A stretch of 64,000 nt of DNA from Sorex araneus (GCF_027595985.1 NC_073306.1:97562926-97626925), one strand, 5' to 3'. Shown: positions 1 to 11,102, numbered from the stretch's first letter. Notes: generated by a model from the sequence alone, not told the origin. A program made the numbers and translations.

Positions 1-112
1 TGTACATCACAGTGTACAATAAATAAACTAAAAATAAATTAATAATAATAAAGTTTAATAAATAAATTAAAAATAAATAGTCTAAATTTTTTATGGCTTT
101 TAAACGTGTTTT

Positions 113-305
113 CTTTTTTTCTTTCTTTTTTAAAATTTTTGCTTTTAGGGTCACACCCAGCCATGCACAGGGGTTACCGCTGACTCATGCACTCAGGAAT
201 TATTCCTGGCGGTACTCGGGGGACCATATGAGATGGTGGGAATTGAACCTGGGTCAGCTGTGTGCAAGGCAAACGCCCTACCATCTGTGCTATCGCTCCA
301 GCCCC
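113..305 (-). mobile_element. SOR-type shrew SINE
   Basis: A tRNA-derived SINE read on the minus strand. Its A-rich tail appears here as the T-rich stretch at 113-146, and the tRNA-like head ends at CCAGCCCCC near 305. The body has the usual blocks: GGGTCACACCC, ATGCACAGGGG, GGGGACCATATG and an imperfect box B (GAATTGAACCTGGG). It is flanked by a 16-bp duplication at 97-112 and 306-321 with one mismatch, as expected for L1-machinery insertion. It carries no gene. Confidence 0.93.
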
Positions 306-321
306 CTTTTAAACATGTTTT

Positions 322-732
322 TAAAAAGAACATCATAAACAAACACAAGATATGAAGGAATTTTATTATGTGAATGAATCCAATCTTAAAACGTACACAC
401 CATGTAATTCCAACTGTGACATTCGAGAAAAGGTAAAAGTCTGAAGACAGCAAAAAGTTCGTGTTTGCCAGGGGTTGGCTCAGGCAGAGATGGGTGAGTG
501 GAGCAGAGATGAGTTTTAGGGCAGCAAAACTCTTCTGTATGATACTGACCTAGAAGATATGTTATACATCATTCAAAATCCATAGAATGTACAAGAGCAA
601 GAGAGAACCCTAAAGATGAACTTTAGATGATAATAAAGTCTCAATGCAGGCTTAGTAACTTAAATGTGTACTAAGAGTGTAAAATTTCCACTCTGGTGAG
701 GGTTATTAATAATGGCTGAGGCTGTGAGTGTG

Positions 733-734
<2 letters not shown>
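322..734. other. AT-rich non-coding stretch, nothing recognised
   Basis: No open frame of note and no repeat that I can name. The DNA is AT-rich and looks like unique or very old repeat-derived sequence. Confidence 0.5.
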
Positions 735-783
<49 letters not shown>

Positions 784-819
784 TAGTGGTGGTGGTGGTA
801 GTGGTGGTGGTGGTGGTAG
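735..819. repeat. (TG)n followed by (GTG)n microsatellite
   Basis: About 24 TG units run from 735 to about 781 and pass into imperfect GTG/GTA triplets up to about 819. The alternating TG run can adopt Z-DNA. The small open frame across it (a Cys-Val repeat) is an artefact of the repeat. Confidence 0.95.
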
Positions 820-1009
820 GTGTCAGTACAAAGAACTCTGTATTTCCCAAAAACTTTTCCTGTGAACTTAAAATTGATTTAAAAATAAGACTATTTGAGG
901 TGGCTGTGAAATTGGTTCAGTGCTAGAGTGTTTGCTCGGCACACCGGCATAGGTGGGTGAGGAAAAAATACCCAACGACAAAAACCTATTCAAAATTCTT
1001 CAAGGATCC

Positions 1010-1185
1010 AGAAAAATAGTATAGCAAGTAAGGTTTTGTCTGCTTGTGGCTGACCTGAGTTCAATTCACAGGATCCCATATTGTCCCCTGAGCCCTGTCA
1101 GGAGTAATCCGTGAGCACAGAGACAGAAGTTAAGGCCTAAGCACCACCAGGTGGGCTCAGAACAAAACAAAGCAAGAAATTATGT
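1010..1185 (+). mobile_element. Diverged tRNA-derived SINE
   Basis: The order of blocks matches the shrew SINE on the + strand: a tRNA-like head with GAGTTCAATTC (degenerate box B), then CCCATATTGTCCCCTGAGC, AGGAGTAATCC, TGAGCACAGAG, and an A-rich tail (AACAAAACAAAGCAAG). It is more diverged than the copies at 113 and 13916, so it is an older insertion. Confidence 0.75.
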
Positions 1186-1194
1186 AAACATCAA

Positions 1195-2690
1195 ATTCAG
1201 AGGGAAACCCTAAAAAGAGAAAAATAGATAACCAATCAAGGATATTTTAAATATATAGTAATGTAGTGAGTCTATTTAAATCCAACCATATCAAAAATTA
1301 CATTAAAGGTGAGATCAAATTATATTAAAAAATGAGTCAACTAATATTATGTTGCCTCCAAAGAAATTTATCTTTAAAAACAGACACAAATAAAATGAAA
1401 GTAAAAGGATAGAAAATAATACAACATGAAATGTTAATCAAAAGAAAGCCAGAGGCTTTATTGATAACCACAGTAGAGTTCAGTTAAAGAGAGTTATTTT
1501 GTCAGACACATTCTGACAAAAAGGTCAATTCATCAGGAGGATACAGTAATACTAAATATTTATCCTCCTAATAATAGAGTTTCAAAATACACGAAACAGA
1601 AAATGCAAGAGGAAATAGAGAAATCCACAATTATAGTTAGAATCTCAATGCCCCTTTCTCAATGATTATTAGAAGAAGCCGACAGGAAGTCAGCATGTAT
1701 ATAGAAAAACTAAATAAAACACCATCAATTAACTGGGCTTAAGTAGCATTTATGGAACTATCCATGCAACGACAATAGGACACTTTTTTTTTTCAAATGC
1801 ACATTGAACATTTACCAACAAACACAAAACAAGTCATGATGAATTTAGAATTTAAATCATTGTAGCTATTTTCTGACCACATGGGATTAAAATTAAAAAT
1901 GAATAGTTGAAAGAGATTAGAAATTTTATAAATATTTAGAAGCTAATTCGCTCCTAAATCATCCATAAATCAAAGAAGAAATCAGAGGAAAAAATAGAAG
2001 GAATTTTGGAAACAAATAATAACAAAAACATGAAATTAAAATCAGTGAGCCTGGGGATGTGACTCAAGTGGTAGTATGCTTCTTTGCCTGTGTGATGTCT
2101 GAGTTCAATCTTCAGTACCATCCCCTTGCCCATCACCACAGGTGTGACTTCCAAATGCTCCATCACCATCACCACCAAATGTGTGGGACACAGCTAAAGC
2201 AATGCTGAGAGAAAAATTAATAGCACTAAGTGCCTCTATTGGACAGAAAGCAAGATCTCAATCCTCGGCTTCTGCTTTAAGAAACGAGAAGTAAAAAAGA
2301 ATCTGTTAAACCTAGAACAAGCAGAAGAAAAAATAAAGCTAAGAGAAGAAATCATTGAGATAGAAAGCAAAATAATTGAGAAAAATCAACGAAGCTGAGT
2401 TTTCTTTTTAAAAAAGCTGAGTTTTTTAAAAAAAATCAATAAAATGACTAATATCTAGTTTGACTAACAAGGAAAAAAGACAATACAAAGTAACTGAATG
2501 CTATATCAATGCAGTTTACTACACATATAAAAAGGTAAGAAGTGACTATTATTTTTACAACTTTGCCAATAACAATTTAGTTGAAATGGGAAAAGCATAA
2601 AGACACAAAGTACATTTCAACTAAAACAAATAAATTGAAATAATAAATAAATTGAAATTATAGTTAATAATAATAAATTGAAATCCATAG
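1195..2690 (+). mobile_element. Ancient L1 LINE, ORF2 N-terminal part (segment 1)
   Basis: Degenerate L1 ORF2 DNA on the + strand. From about 1510 to 1760 it follows the endonuclease-region pattern of old mammalian L1s (AAAAAGGTCAATTCATCAGG, then AGAAATCCACAATTATAG). From 2186 it follows the region before the reverse transcriptase (GTGTGGGACACAGCTAAAGC, then TTAATAGCACTAAGTGCCTC). All frames are full of stops. A SINE at about 2042-2185 splits it. Later segments of the same element lie at 3720-3965, 5385-5603, 5851-6330, 6840-7629 and 8833-9025, so this is the remnant of one long LINE invaded by younger elements. Confidence 0.85.
2042..2185 (+). mobile_element. tRNA-derived SINE fragment inside the old L1
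   Basis: It reads as a tRNA-like head: GAGCCTGGGGATGTGACTCA, then GAGTTCAATCTTCAGTACC. The L1 ORF2 text breaks off at about 2041 and resumes at about 2186, and this piece explains the break. The tail is replaced by a CATCAC/CATCAC simple repeat. Confidence 0.65.
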
Positions 2691-2769
2691 AAAAAACTCC
2701 AGTTTATTCTTTTTGCCACTTGGAGTTTTTTTTTTTTAATTGTGGATACAATTATCATCTATTTACTAC

Positions 2770-2772
2770 ATA

Positions 2773-2803
<31 letters not shown>

Positions 2804-2963
2804 TTGGAGGGTCACATCGGGCAATGCACAGGGGTTATTCCTGACTCATGCACTCAGGAATTACTCCTGGTGGTGCTCAGGGGACCATATGGGATGCTGG
2901 GAATCGAACCGGGATCGGCAGAATGCAAGGCTAATGACAAACCACTGTGCTATCGCTCCAGCC
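2770..2963 (-). mobile_element. SOR-type SINE with (TA)n tail
   Basis: A minus-strand shrew SINE. Its 3' tail has become a (TA)n microsatellite at about 2769-2803, and the head ends at CTCCAGCC near 2963. The flanks share an imperfect duplication, CTATTTACTACATATATAT on the left and CTATTTATTATATATTTTA on the right. Body blocks: GGGTCACATCGGGC, GGGGACCATATGGGATGCTG, GAATCGAACCGGG (box B). Confidence 0.92.
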
Positions 2964-3227
2964 CTATTTATTATATATTTTAATTTGAGGTGATGTTGGT
3001 TTACAAGACCATTTTTTACGGGTATAATTTCACACCTCTACAAAATATGTGGCACTGCATCATACCTTCTATCCATCCTCCCCCAGTTTTTACAGTTCAT
3101 CCCATTAAATTTGGTTACTTGGCTTTCAATCACAGTAAATGAAACAGCAAACATAGAGGAGGAGCAAGGTAAAATGAGCATGACCTTGGTAATGAAAATG
3201 ACAGCAAAGAAAGAGAAGTCAGAAGTA

Positions 3228-3420
3228 CCATACCAAGTGGAGAGGTAGCACAGCAGGTAGAGCACTTCCTTGCATGTGGTAGACCCAAGTTTAATCAATA
3301 TCACTCCATCTGGTACTCAAAACACTGTCAGAAATGAGCCCTGAGCACACAGGCAGGAGTACGCCCTGAGCACAGCCATGTGTCGCCTCCAAAAACAAAA
3401 CAAAACAAAAACAAAAAGTT
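3228..3420 (+). mobile_element. Diverged tRNA-derived SINE
   Basis: Head AGAGGTAGCACAGCAGGTAG, degenerate box B AAGTTTAATC, body TGAGCCCTGAGCACACAGGC, and an A-rich tail with repeated AACAAA near 3398-3416. It is an older relative of the SOR-type SINEs. Confidence 0.75.
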
Positions 3421-3719
3421 CATAAAAAGAATACTTTTAAGTCTACAAATGCAGAATCCCACCTATACAATATAAGCAACACTAGAAATAAGAACTGCTA
3501 TTCCAGAACTACACTTACGTGAGGCATTAGGAACCTTGGTTACTTCACTTGTTTGTTCTATGTAATGGTCACACAGTAGAGACTGTCTTATTCTTTTACA
3601 TCTAATAAACTTCCATTTTGTAAAACTTTCATTGTTTTTAGAAATGGCGTTTTGAGCCTTTGTCATTGACGTATATTGAAAAAAATTCTGAAAAATTCCC
3701 AAGTTGTAAAGAAAAGTAA

Positions 3720-3965
3720 ATTTTCTCCCTGTTATAACCTCTTCCCTAGAAAAACTCCAGATTCAGATAGCTTCATAAGTGACTTTTAATCAAGCACTTA
3801 AGAATGAAATTTTATAAAAATCTTGCAACAAATTGAACAAAAATAATTCTACCTCAGTCAATTAAAACGGTATTACTTTGACACTGAAATTGAAGATATG
3901 CTATCAAAAGAGAAAACTGTTAACCAATAGCTTTATTTAAACCAATGCAAAAATAAGTCATTAAT
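3720..3965 (+). mobile_element. Ancient L1, ORF2 (segment 2)
   Basis: It follows the old L1 ORF2 stretch just before the catalytic reverse transcriptase region: AGATTCAGATAGCTTCATAA, then AACCAATAGCTTTATTTAAA. It is heavily mutated and has no reading frame. It continues the element that begins at about 1195. Confidence 0.7.
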
Positions 3966-3969
3966 ATTT

Positions 3970-4070
3970 CTGGTAAATTTGGGACCAGAGATGTGATACA
4001 AGTGATAGAATATATGTGTAATATGTGTATGAGTCCTTGAGTTCAATCCCTGGTGACTCATGCCTTCCTC
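3970..4070 (+). mobile_element. Short tRNA-derived SINE remnant
   Basis: GGGACCAGAGATGTGATACA followed by GAGTTCAATCCCTGGTGACT resembles the tRNA-like head of the local SINEs. Only the head part is recognisable. Confidence 0.5.
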
Positions 4071-4189
4071 GGCACCTTCAGATGTACAGTATACAGGTTG
4101 TCTCCTGTATACTGTTGACTCAATTAAACTTAGAGAGGTTCTAGACCCCCAAATATCACAGGACATGGTCCTATAATTTTATTTTCTTT

Positions 4190-5378
4190 TTTTAAAATTA
4201 TTTATTTTATTGAATCACCATGTGGAAAGTTACAAAGTTCTCAGGCTTATGTCTCAGTTATACAGTACTCAAACATCCTTCCCTTCACCCGTGCCCATAT
4301 TCCACCACCAAAGACCCCAGTCTACCTCCCAACACCCGCCCCCCCATCCCCGCCTGCATAATTGATAAATGCTTCATTTTCTTCATTTTCTCTTTACCTT
4401 GATAACATCCCATATTTCAACACAAAACTCACTATTGTTGTTGGAGTTTCCCCCCAAAAAAGACAGCCTTACTGCCAAGGAAGCATTTGATAAGTAGTTT
4501 TCCATTGTTGAGAATGAATAGGTATGAAGTCCCGCAGTTCCAAGTACACAATTCTTTTTTTTCTCCTTCCCGCGCTCCAAGTTCATGCCTGCTTAATAGT
4601 CCTCATAATATGGCGGACACCACACCGCTTCTTGCCAAAAAGGGAAAAAAAAAACAAGAAAGAAGGATATTTCCTTTCCTTGGCCGACTTGGGGCTATGG
4701 CTTAGTTCACAGTCTAGAGACATGGCTGCTACTTTGATTACCTTCAATATTTCAACAAAAAACTCACTATTGTTGTTTGGAGTTTCCCCCCAAATTCAGA
4801 GCTGCTAAAAAGGAACTGTTTCACATTGCTGACAATTAAGAGATATTTGGATTTCTGTATAAAGTCCAGGGAAAATTCTGCCAGAAATTGCATCACTGCA
4901 AGCTTTTACTTCCCTTTTGTGGTGCTCAAAAGATGGAAAAGCCTGGAGAGAGAAACCCTTGCCCTCTGGAGCTGCATGGGGCAGTGGCTCAGTTCACAAT
5001 CTAGAGGCATTTCTGCAAACTGCTGGTATCCAAAGTAGTTCAGTTGGCCTCCGGGATCATGCTCGTGCAGCAGCAGAAAGGCCACACATGTGTGGCCGCT
5101 GTGCTTAAATTTCCGTGGAGGGCGGTGCCGGTATCCCAATACCCCCAGGATCTCCCACACGTCCCCAGCAGCCGGCTGGTACCCCCATTTTGTGCTCAAA
5201 AAGCGGTGATAGCCATGCTGTGTCCGGAATGGAAGGGTTGAGAAAGAGAAACCCTTCCCCGCTGGCGCCGCATGGGGCAATGGCTCAGTTCACAGTCTAG
5301 AGGCATTTCTGCGAGCTGCAGGTATCCAAAGTAGTTCAGTTGGCCTCCGGGATCATGTCGTGCACAGCGGAAAGTATA
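4190..5378 (-). mobile_element. L1-tailed composite retroelement with ~297-bp monomers (copy 1)
   Basis: A minus-strand element. Its 3' end, on the left here, matches an L1-like 3' end: TATTGAATCACCATGTGGAA is the complement of the terminal ATGGTGATTCAATA seen in the other copies. Its 5' part, on the right, is made of ~297-bp monomers: the block TGGCCTCCGGGATCATG occurs near 5045 and 5342, and GGGGCA(G/A)TGGCTCAGTTCAC recurs. The block AACTCACTATTGTTGTT occurs twice (near 4424 and 4763), so this copy may be two joined or nested insertions. No ORF1 or ORF2 lies between the monomers and the tail. Sister copies lie at 25385, 27228 and 34184. Confidence 0.75.
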
Positions 5379-5384
5379 ATTTGA

Positions 5385-5603
5385 ACCTAAAAAGTTAACA
5401 TATCATGTCTATAATTTGTGAGAAAAGATTAAAAATTGAAAGCCATATTATCAAGTTGGAAAAATAAAATATGTGACAAAATATGTAGCTGGCATATAAA
5501 CTTTTGGGAAAGTATAAATGGAAGGGGACTTTCTCAATTTGATTGATAGAAGGCATCAAGCAAAAACCTACAACAGAGACCAAAGATGAGAAACAGGCAA
5601 AGA
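5385..5603 (+). mobile_element. Ancient L1, ORF2 (segment 3)
   Basis: A strongly diverged continuation of the old L1 reverse transcriptase region (AAACCTACAACAGAGACC near 5563). It ends at the TSD of the next SINE. Confidence 0.55.
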
Positions 5604-5613
5604 CAATCATTCT

Positions 5614-5840
5614 GTCACTGTCACTGTCATCCCATTGCTCATCTATTTGCTCAAGTGGGCACCAGTAACGTCTCCATTGTGAGACTTGTTGTTACTGTTT
5701 TCGGCATATTGAATACGCCACGGGGAGCTTGCCAGGTTCTGCCTTGCAGGCAAAATACTCTCGGTAGCTTGCCGGGCTCTCCGAGAGGGGCGCAGGAATT
5801 GAACCTGGGTCAGCTGCATGCAAGGCAAATGACTCCAGCC
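5614..5840 (-). mobile_element. Second shrew SINE type sharing the SOR tRNA head
   Basis: A minus-strand SINE flanked by a perfect 10-bp duplication, CAATCATTCT, at 5604-5613 and 5841-5850. Its tRNA-like head (right end: GAATTGAACCTGGGTCAGC, then ACTCCAGCC) is that of the SOR-type SINE. Its body is different (CATTGCTCATCTATTTGCTC, GAATACGCCACGGGGAGCTT), and its tail is a GTCACT/GTCATC microsatellite instead of poly(A). A related body occurs in the insertion at 15157-15746. Confidence 0.85.
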
Positions 5841-5850
5841 CAATCATTCT

Positions 5851-6330
5851 CATGGTTTTTGTTAATCATCATTGCACAGGAGGTTCAAGACAGTGGAACA
5901 AGACAAGGAAAAATTAAAAAGCATTCTCATTGGAAAGGAAGTAAAACTATTGCAGATGACATGAGTGTCTATGTAAAAAATAATCTGAAATCAATACATA
6001 AATATTCTATTTTTAAACTTTGATAATGAGCAGCCAGAAATTGTAATTTAGATATAGTATCATATATAATAGTGATAACAACAAATAACATTTGAAGATA
6101 AATGTCACAAGATCTGTGAAAATTTTGGCAATGATAGCTACAAAATACTGATGAAAGAAATGAAAGAAGATTGAAAAATGTGGAGAAATAGCGAGTTCTT
6201 ATATTATAAGGTCCTGTGTTGCTGAGGTGGCAATTTTTTTCTGAATTGATGCAACAGTTTAGTTTGACCCTAATCCAAATCCCAGAGAGGCTCTTTTGGA
6301 AGGAAACTGGAAAAGTTCATTTTGAAATGG
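5851..6330 (+). mobile_element. Ancient L1, ORF2 reverse transcriptase part (segment 4)
   Basis: This degenerate DNA tracks the L1 reverse transcriptase and the region after it: GGAACAAGACAAGG, then GCAGATGACATGAGTGTCTA, the decayed equivalent of the FADD box, then CTGATGAAAGAAATGAAAGA. Stops are frequent. It continues the element begun at about 1195. Confidence 0.75.
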
Positions 6331-6714
6331 GGCTCATATGATGACTGGGAAGATACTGCAAGGTAGGTAGATACTTCTGCCTCAGCAGAAAGGCCTCGAG
6401 TTTGAGTGCCAGAGCCTCCTGCATGTGCTGTGCGGTCCCAGGCACCAGAAGCCTCAGGCACTCTGCTGTCTGGGGCTTCTGGTGCTACAAGTGTGTGGAA
6501 ACTCTGGTGCACAGCTAAGTGTATGCAGACAACATTAAAAGTGTGTTGTCTCCAGCAAGCATCAAGACTAAAAGATAGGCAAGCACTGTTCTTAGTATGA
6601 CCCCTGCTAAGCATGTATGTGCATGCCTCAATAGCCCCCAGCAAGTGCCACAGAATATGTAAGTACCATGACTAAATGAATGAGGAACATATACAAAAAG
6701 TAGTGATCAAAATT

Positions 6715-6835
6715 AAGTTATTCCCTTGTTCGATTTCCAGCACTATGTATGGGCCCCAGTATACTGTCAGGTGTACTCCCTGAGCACAGAGCCAGGAGGA
6801 GGCCTTGAGCACAAGTGTGAACCTATCCCTAAATT
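6715..6835 (+). mobile_element. Diverged SINE fragment
   Basis: TTCGATTTCCAGCACTATG, then CCCTGAGCACAGAGCCAGG and CTTGAGCAC follow the box B and body of the local tRNA-derived SINEs. The head and tail are worn. Confidence 0.6.
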
Positions 6836-6839
6836 AATT

Positions 6840-7629
6840 TTTTAAAATTTTTACTTCACAAGACACTTAAGACAATTAAAAGATTACCCACAAACAGAGA
6901 GAAAAATACTGCAAATCCTACAGCTCACAAAAGTCTTTTAACTAAAAGAGCTCAACAATATAAAAAATAAATATTCCAATTAAAACATGAACAAAGAATT
7001 TAGCTGTCATTTCATACAAATTACAAATGTGCAATAAATTCATGAAAATATAATCAATGTCAATGATTATTAGGTACGTACATTAAAACAATAAAACACC
7101 ACTATCACCACTATAGTGGGTAAAATAAAAGCAAAGGATTATTCCTAGCATTCACCAGAATGCATAGAGAGGAAGTGGAGCATTATTTCATACTGGTGGA
7201 ACTGTAAAATGAAACCATCACTTTATAACTGTTGGATTTAGTGGTTTGGGCCAGTACATAACTGATAGTTTCTTAAGAATCTATCATGACTCATACAGCT
7301 CACTAACAGATATATAGCCTAGGACACATATGGCCACATAAAAATTTATGTGACTATGGCTACTTCATTTGTAACAGACCCAAACTGGCAACAATTCATA
7401 TGTCCATCAATGGTTGACTACATAAACATATTAGCAACTTACGTTAAATCTGTACAATGGAATCCTACTCAGAATTGCAATGAATAAACTATTGATGCAT
7501 GCAACAACATGGAAACATTTCAGAATAATCTTAAGAGTGAAGGAAGTCAGATAGAGTACATAGTTACTGTATGTCCTGGCTTATATCAATTTTCTAGAAA
7601 GTGCAAGCTAGTATATGATGGTAGAGTGG
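6840..7629 (+). mobile_element. Ancient L1, ORF2 C-terminal part (segment 5)
   Basis: It follows the end of L1 ORF2: a stretch equivalent to the region before the Cys-rich motif, then TATGTCCATCAATGGTTGAC and ACAATGGAATCCTACTCAGA, both classic for the last part of mammalian L1 ORF2. It is cut at 7629 by the solo LTR at 7630 and resumes at 8833. Confidence 0.85.
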
Positions 7630-8826
7630 TGAAGGATTACATAGCTTCAGGTAGTTTAGGTTTATTGGGTTACTCCTGTCACAGTGCTCCCATTCCTCTG
7701 TGTTTATTTGTAGCTTCTTTCTTAGTGTTCTGTTGACTTGTAAATAATGTTTTTCTCTTCTCCTTGAGTCCTTTGCATAGTTTATTCAGAGCAAGTCCTT
7801 TTTGTATGGACAAAGAAAGGCATTTATTAATATGCCTTTGCAATTGGGATTTAATTGGCTTTGAATATTATTAATTCCCAGGCATCTGCTTTCTTGACTG
7901 TAGCCTTGGTTGCCCTCAGTTCCTAGCCCTCTAAAAGGCAGGGTCCCAACGGGGGACGAGACGGACCCAGGGCAAGCGGTAAGTTATGTGCTACCCTGGC
8001 ATCGAGATGGGCCTGGCCAAAGTGCCTCATTCTTAACTATAAGTTAAGAGTCTGATCATGGACAAGTGCTGTCATGATCTTAAAGTAATGACGAGACTAG
8101 GACCCTGCTAGGGATAGGAAAGACTAATTTGGCCTGAGCACTGTAGTCTGAGATTGAGATGGCCCCAGGAGAGCAATTCTAAAAGCTTAATGCATCTCTT
8201 GCTATGCCCATACAAAACGATTAATATTATGAATGCTTATATGTTTGTTGGACAAGGAGAGGAGAAACACAACCATGGGATTTCATCATTGATGGGTCCT
8301 GCTGAAAGAGTATCTGTCCTAGAGAATAGGTGTTCTGCTACATTGTAGATTCCAGGCTCTGGCCCAGCCTAGTGTTTGGGATGTAGATTTCAGGTGCTGC
8401 CTAGTTTGTAATTGACAATGTAGATTTCATGTGGCAGCCCAGCCCAGTCTTTGGTATGTAAATCCGAGTGCTTTTCAGCCCAAGGAAGGCTTCGGTTTTG
8501 GTTTTGTATCTTCTTTCTGGAGGCCTAGATTACTGGCCTGCAGATACAAGAGAATAATATTGCCTCAATGTTCTTCCTGTAAGATCTTTTGGTGCCTTTG
8601 GTGAAGTCAATGTATTGCACCATGAGCAAAAAGGGGTTCCAAGAGAGAGACAAGGGGAAGGAGAGACTAGAGAAAGCAGTGGCAGCAGATCCAGAGAGAG
8701 GCAGGAGCTGGGAGTGCGGGAGATGAGAAAGATGGAAGATTAAATAAATGTTAACTAATCAGCAACTAGCTTGGTCCTCGAAGTGTGCTCGCCCCTGGGC
8801 CCCTGGGTGAGCTTTAGTCTTTTACG
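7630..8826 (+). mobile_element. Solo LTR, long class II-type family (copy A)
   Basis: A 1,197-bp LTR in + orientation. It starts TGAAGGATTAC and ends TTTTACG (CA end mutated). The flanks are a 6-bp duplication with one mismatch, GAGTGG at 7624-7629 and GGGTGG at 8827-8832. An AATAAA lies at 8743-8748, near the expected R/U5 part. No long reading frame is present. It interrupts the old L1, whose 3' UTR resumes at 8833. Copies B (14658-16443) and C (23124-24303) share its internal text, for example TAACTATAAGTTAAGA and CCAGGGCAAGCGGTAAGT. A 6-bp duplication and TG...CA ends are typical of class II (ERVK-like) LTRs; the class is inferred. Confidence 0.88.
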
Positions 8827-8832
8827 GGGTGG

Positions 8833-9025
8833 ATCAGCAGTTATGGAGTCAGAGTGGTGGGATGCGAACTTGGATGACAAAGACTCATGAGGAAACATTG
8901 GGCAGCAGTGATCAATTTATTATCTTGGTTGTGGTGATGGTCTTGCAGTGTTCATGCATGTCTACTTTTATCAAATTGTGTACTTATGCAAGGTTTAATG
9001 GCATGTTGATTGCACTTCAGTAAAA
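8833..9025 (+). mobile_element. Ancient L1, 3' UTR end (segment 6)
   Basis: It follows the terminal region of old L1s: TACTTTTATCAAATTGTGTAC, then GCACTTCAGTAAAAATAAAA. It is the last piece of the element that starts at about 1195. Confidence 0.75.
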
Positions 9026-9030
9026 ATAAA

Positions 9031-10435
9031 ATGAAAGGAATTCACTTTAGATTGCTATCACCAGGTACTCAAACATATAACTGAAAACAAAACTTCCTTT
9101 ACTCTGTACAATATGATTCAGTATCTCCATTCCTCTGAACTGAACATATATTTTTGGATCATGATCTAGTCAGTTAATTTCACAGGTCCTTAAGGGGTTA
9201 TAATAAGTCACAGTCTGGAAAGTGCCTTTTTTGGATATAGTTGAAAAAATGAGTAACTTGGGCCTTGAACGGTTACATCTAGTTACACCTTGTGAGTTTC
9301 TCTGACCCCATTTCTCTGCTTTCACCACTAACTTTTGTTTCTCCAGTTCATGTGCTTGAGAAATCAAAGGTTCTTCAAGTTTCAAGTTTTCATCTTTTCA
9401 AATACTGCACTGGAGGCTAAGTTTTACTCTTGCCCTTTTGCCTCACAGTCTTCCTACTGACTGTTTTTGGGGTGATAGCTGATTTTATCATCTCATATTG
9501 AAAACTCTTCCGCGCTGACTCCAGTGAGGAGAAATACAACGTGGGCCCTCAGAGGTAGGAAGTGAAGTAGCAGCTTCTTGCCCACAGCATACGCTGGTTA
9601 TGGGGGTTTGGGGACTCTACTAACTTGGGTAACAGATGCTTCTGGCTATCATTTCCTCCCTTTGAAGAGAGCAAGCTGGCTCTGGCAGTGAATCCATTCT
9701 TTGTGATGACTTAGTTTCCTGCAGTTTGCTTTGAGTTGTTTGGACTGGTACCCAATTGGGGCGGAATGGAAGCAGTTCCTGTTTGCACAGAACATTAGCA
9801 GTGGCAAGAAGTCATGCCTGTGCACACGAACCCAACAAAGAAAAGAAAAGGCTAGAGGGGGAAGCAGTGAATTTTTTAAGAATCTCAGAGAAATCTAGGG
9901 TCAGGGAGTGCTTTTAATTCTGCTATAAGTGTCCCTATATGCAAGAATACCTGACTGATAGACCCCAAATAAGCATTTTTCTGTGAAATAAACATGTCAT
10001 AGAAAGTGGTGAAATTTAAACATTGTGTGTGTACCCAGATTTATCAACTGAATTCAGATCTAAAAGGGGATGAAGTTCAGGCCGAAGTTTAATGATTCTG
10101 AACTCAGCATTTTTCTAGAAGGAGAATGAAGACAAACAATCGTACAGGACCAGTGACCATCCGAACCAAACCTCATGGCACCCCCAGGGAGCACCGGATT
10201 GTACAGGGAAGAGACTCGGTTCCTCAACGTGGCAGCGTGGTCTGGGTCTTGGTTGATTGAACTCCAAAACGCAAAGCTCTAACTTCTCCTTTAACTTCTC
10301 CAGAATCCAGAAAGTCTTCCAGGGCAGGGAACATTCTGATGCTACAGTTCTCAGGCCAGTAGATTCACTATGGAGTTCATGTCCTCCTTATTTAGAAGTA
10401 GGATGAGAGCATGGTATGATGACATACTTTTGGTC
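9031..10435. other. Non-coding stretch, nothing recognised
   Basis: No reading frame with family resemblance, no clean repeat and no exon pair could be seen. It is probably unique intergenic DNA. Confidence 0.5.
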
Positions 10436-10439
10436 TTGT

Positions 10440-10540
10440 TGTCAGGCAAGCTTTGGTTCAGAGTCTGTGCTGCTTGCCAGCCTTGTGACCTTGGGGAAAT
10501 TGCTTAACTTAGTCCCTGAACTGTGAACTGTATTAGAGCC
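10440..10540 (+). mobile_element. MIR remnant
   Basis: The text TTGTGACCTTGGGGAAATTG, then CTTAACTTAGTCCCTGAACTG matches the core and downstream part of the mammal-wide MIR SINE. Confidence 0.65.
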
Positions 10541-10549
10541 AGCGTTCTC

Positions 10550-10770
10550 AGCTGCATGTCCTTTAGGGCCCTGGCCTAGGGAATTTTTGGCAATGCCTGG
10601 AGACATTTCTGATGGTCATGGCTTGAGGGATGTGGGTGGGGTGATACTGGTATTGAGTGGGTGGAAGCCAAGAATGCTGCCAAACATTCTATGGTATTAA
10701 GATAGCCCTTCCCAGCGTTCGTGCACAGGGCAGACTGGGGTTGGGAATCCTGGTTTAGAAATAGTGTGCC
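10550..10770. mobile_element. MER5-like DNA transposon remnant
   Basis: GGCAATGCCTGGAGACATTT, then ACTGGTATTGAGTGGGTGGA and ATGCTGCCAAACATTCTATG follow the MER5A (hAT-Charlie, non-autonomous) pattern known across placental mammals. It cannot encode transposase. Confidence 0.6.
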
Positions 10771-10907
10771 TAGGGTTTGGCATAATTTGGTAAGTGTTCA
10801 TGGATCAATAGTAACCATCATTAATAAGAGAACAGTCTAGTGTTGCTGGTTGATAGATTTGGGGCAAACAAGGGCCATATGATTTTTTGGGAGTTTTTCA
10901 ATATTGA

Positions 10908-11102
10908 AGGAAAGGAAGGAAGGAAAGAAGGAAGGAAGGAAGGAAGGAAGGAAGGAAGGAAGGAAGGAAGGAAGGAAGGAAGGAAGGAAGGAAGGAAGGA
11001 AGGAAGCAGGGAGTGAAGGAAGGAAGGAAGGAAGGAAGGAAGGAAGAAAGGAAGGAAGGAAGGAAGGAAGGAAGGAAGGAAGGAAGGAAGGAAGGAAGGA
11101 AG
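10908..11102. repeat. (GGAA)n microsatellite
   Basis: About 190 bp of nearly pure GGAA, broken near 11006 by GCAGGGAGT. It is a homopurine tract on the + strand. The Lys-Glu-Gly and Phe-Leu-Pro open frames across it are repeat artefacts. Confidence 0.97.

Noticed and set aside
113..305. tRNA gene at SINE heads
   Set aside because: Box B-like text is present, but there is no full cloverleaf and the head is joined to a SINE body and A-tail with TSDs.
7630..8826. Superantigen-like gene within the long LTR
   Set aside because: Long betaretroviral LTRs can carry one, but the longest frame here is about 64 codons and none is shared across the three copies.
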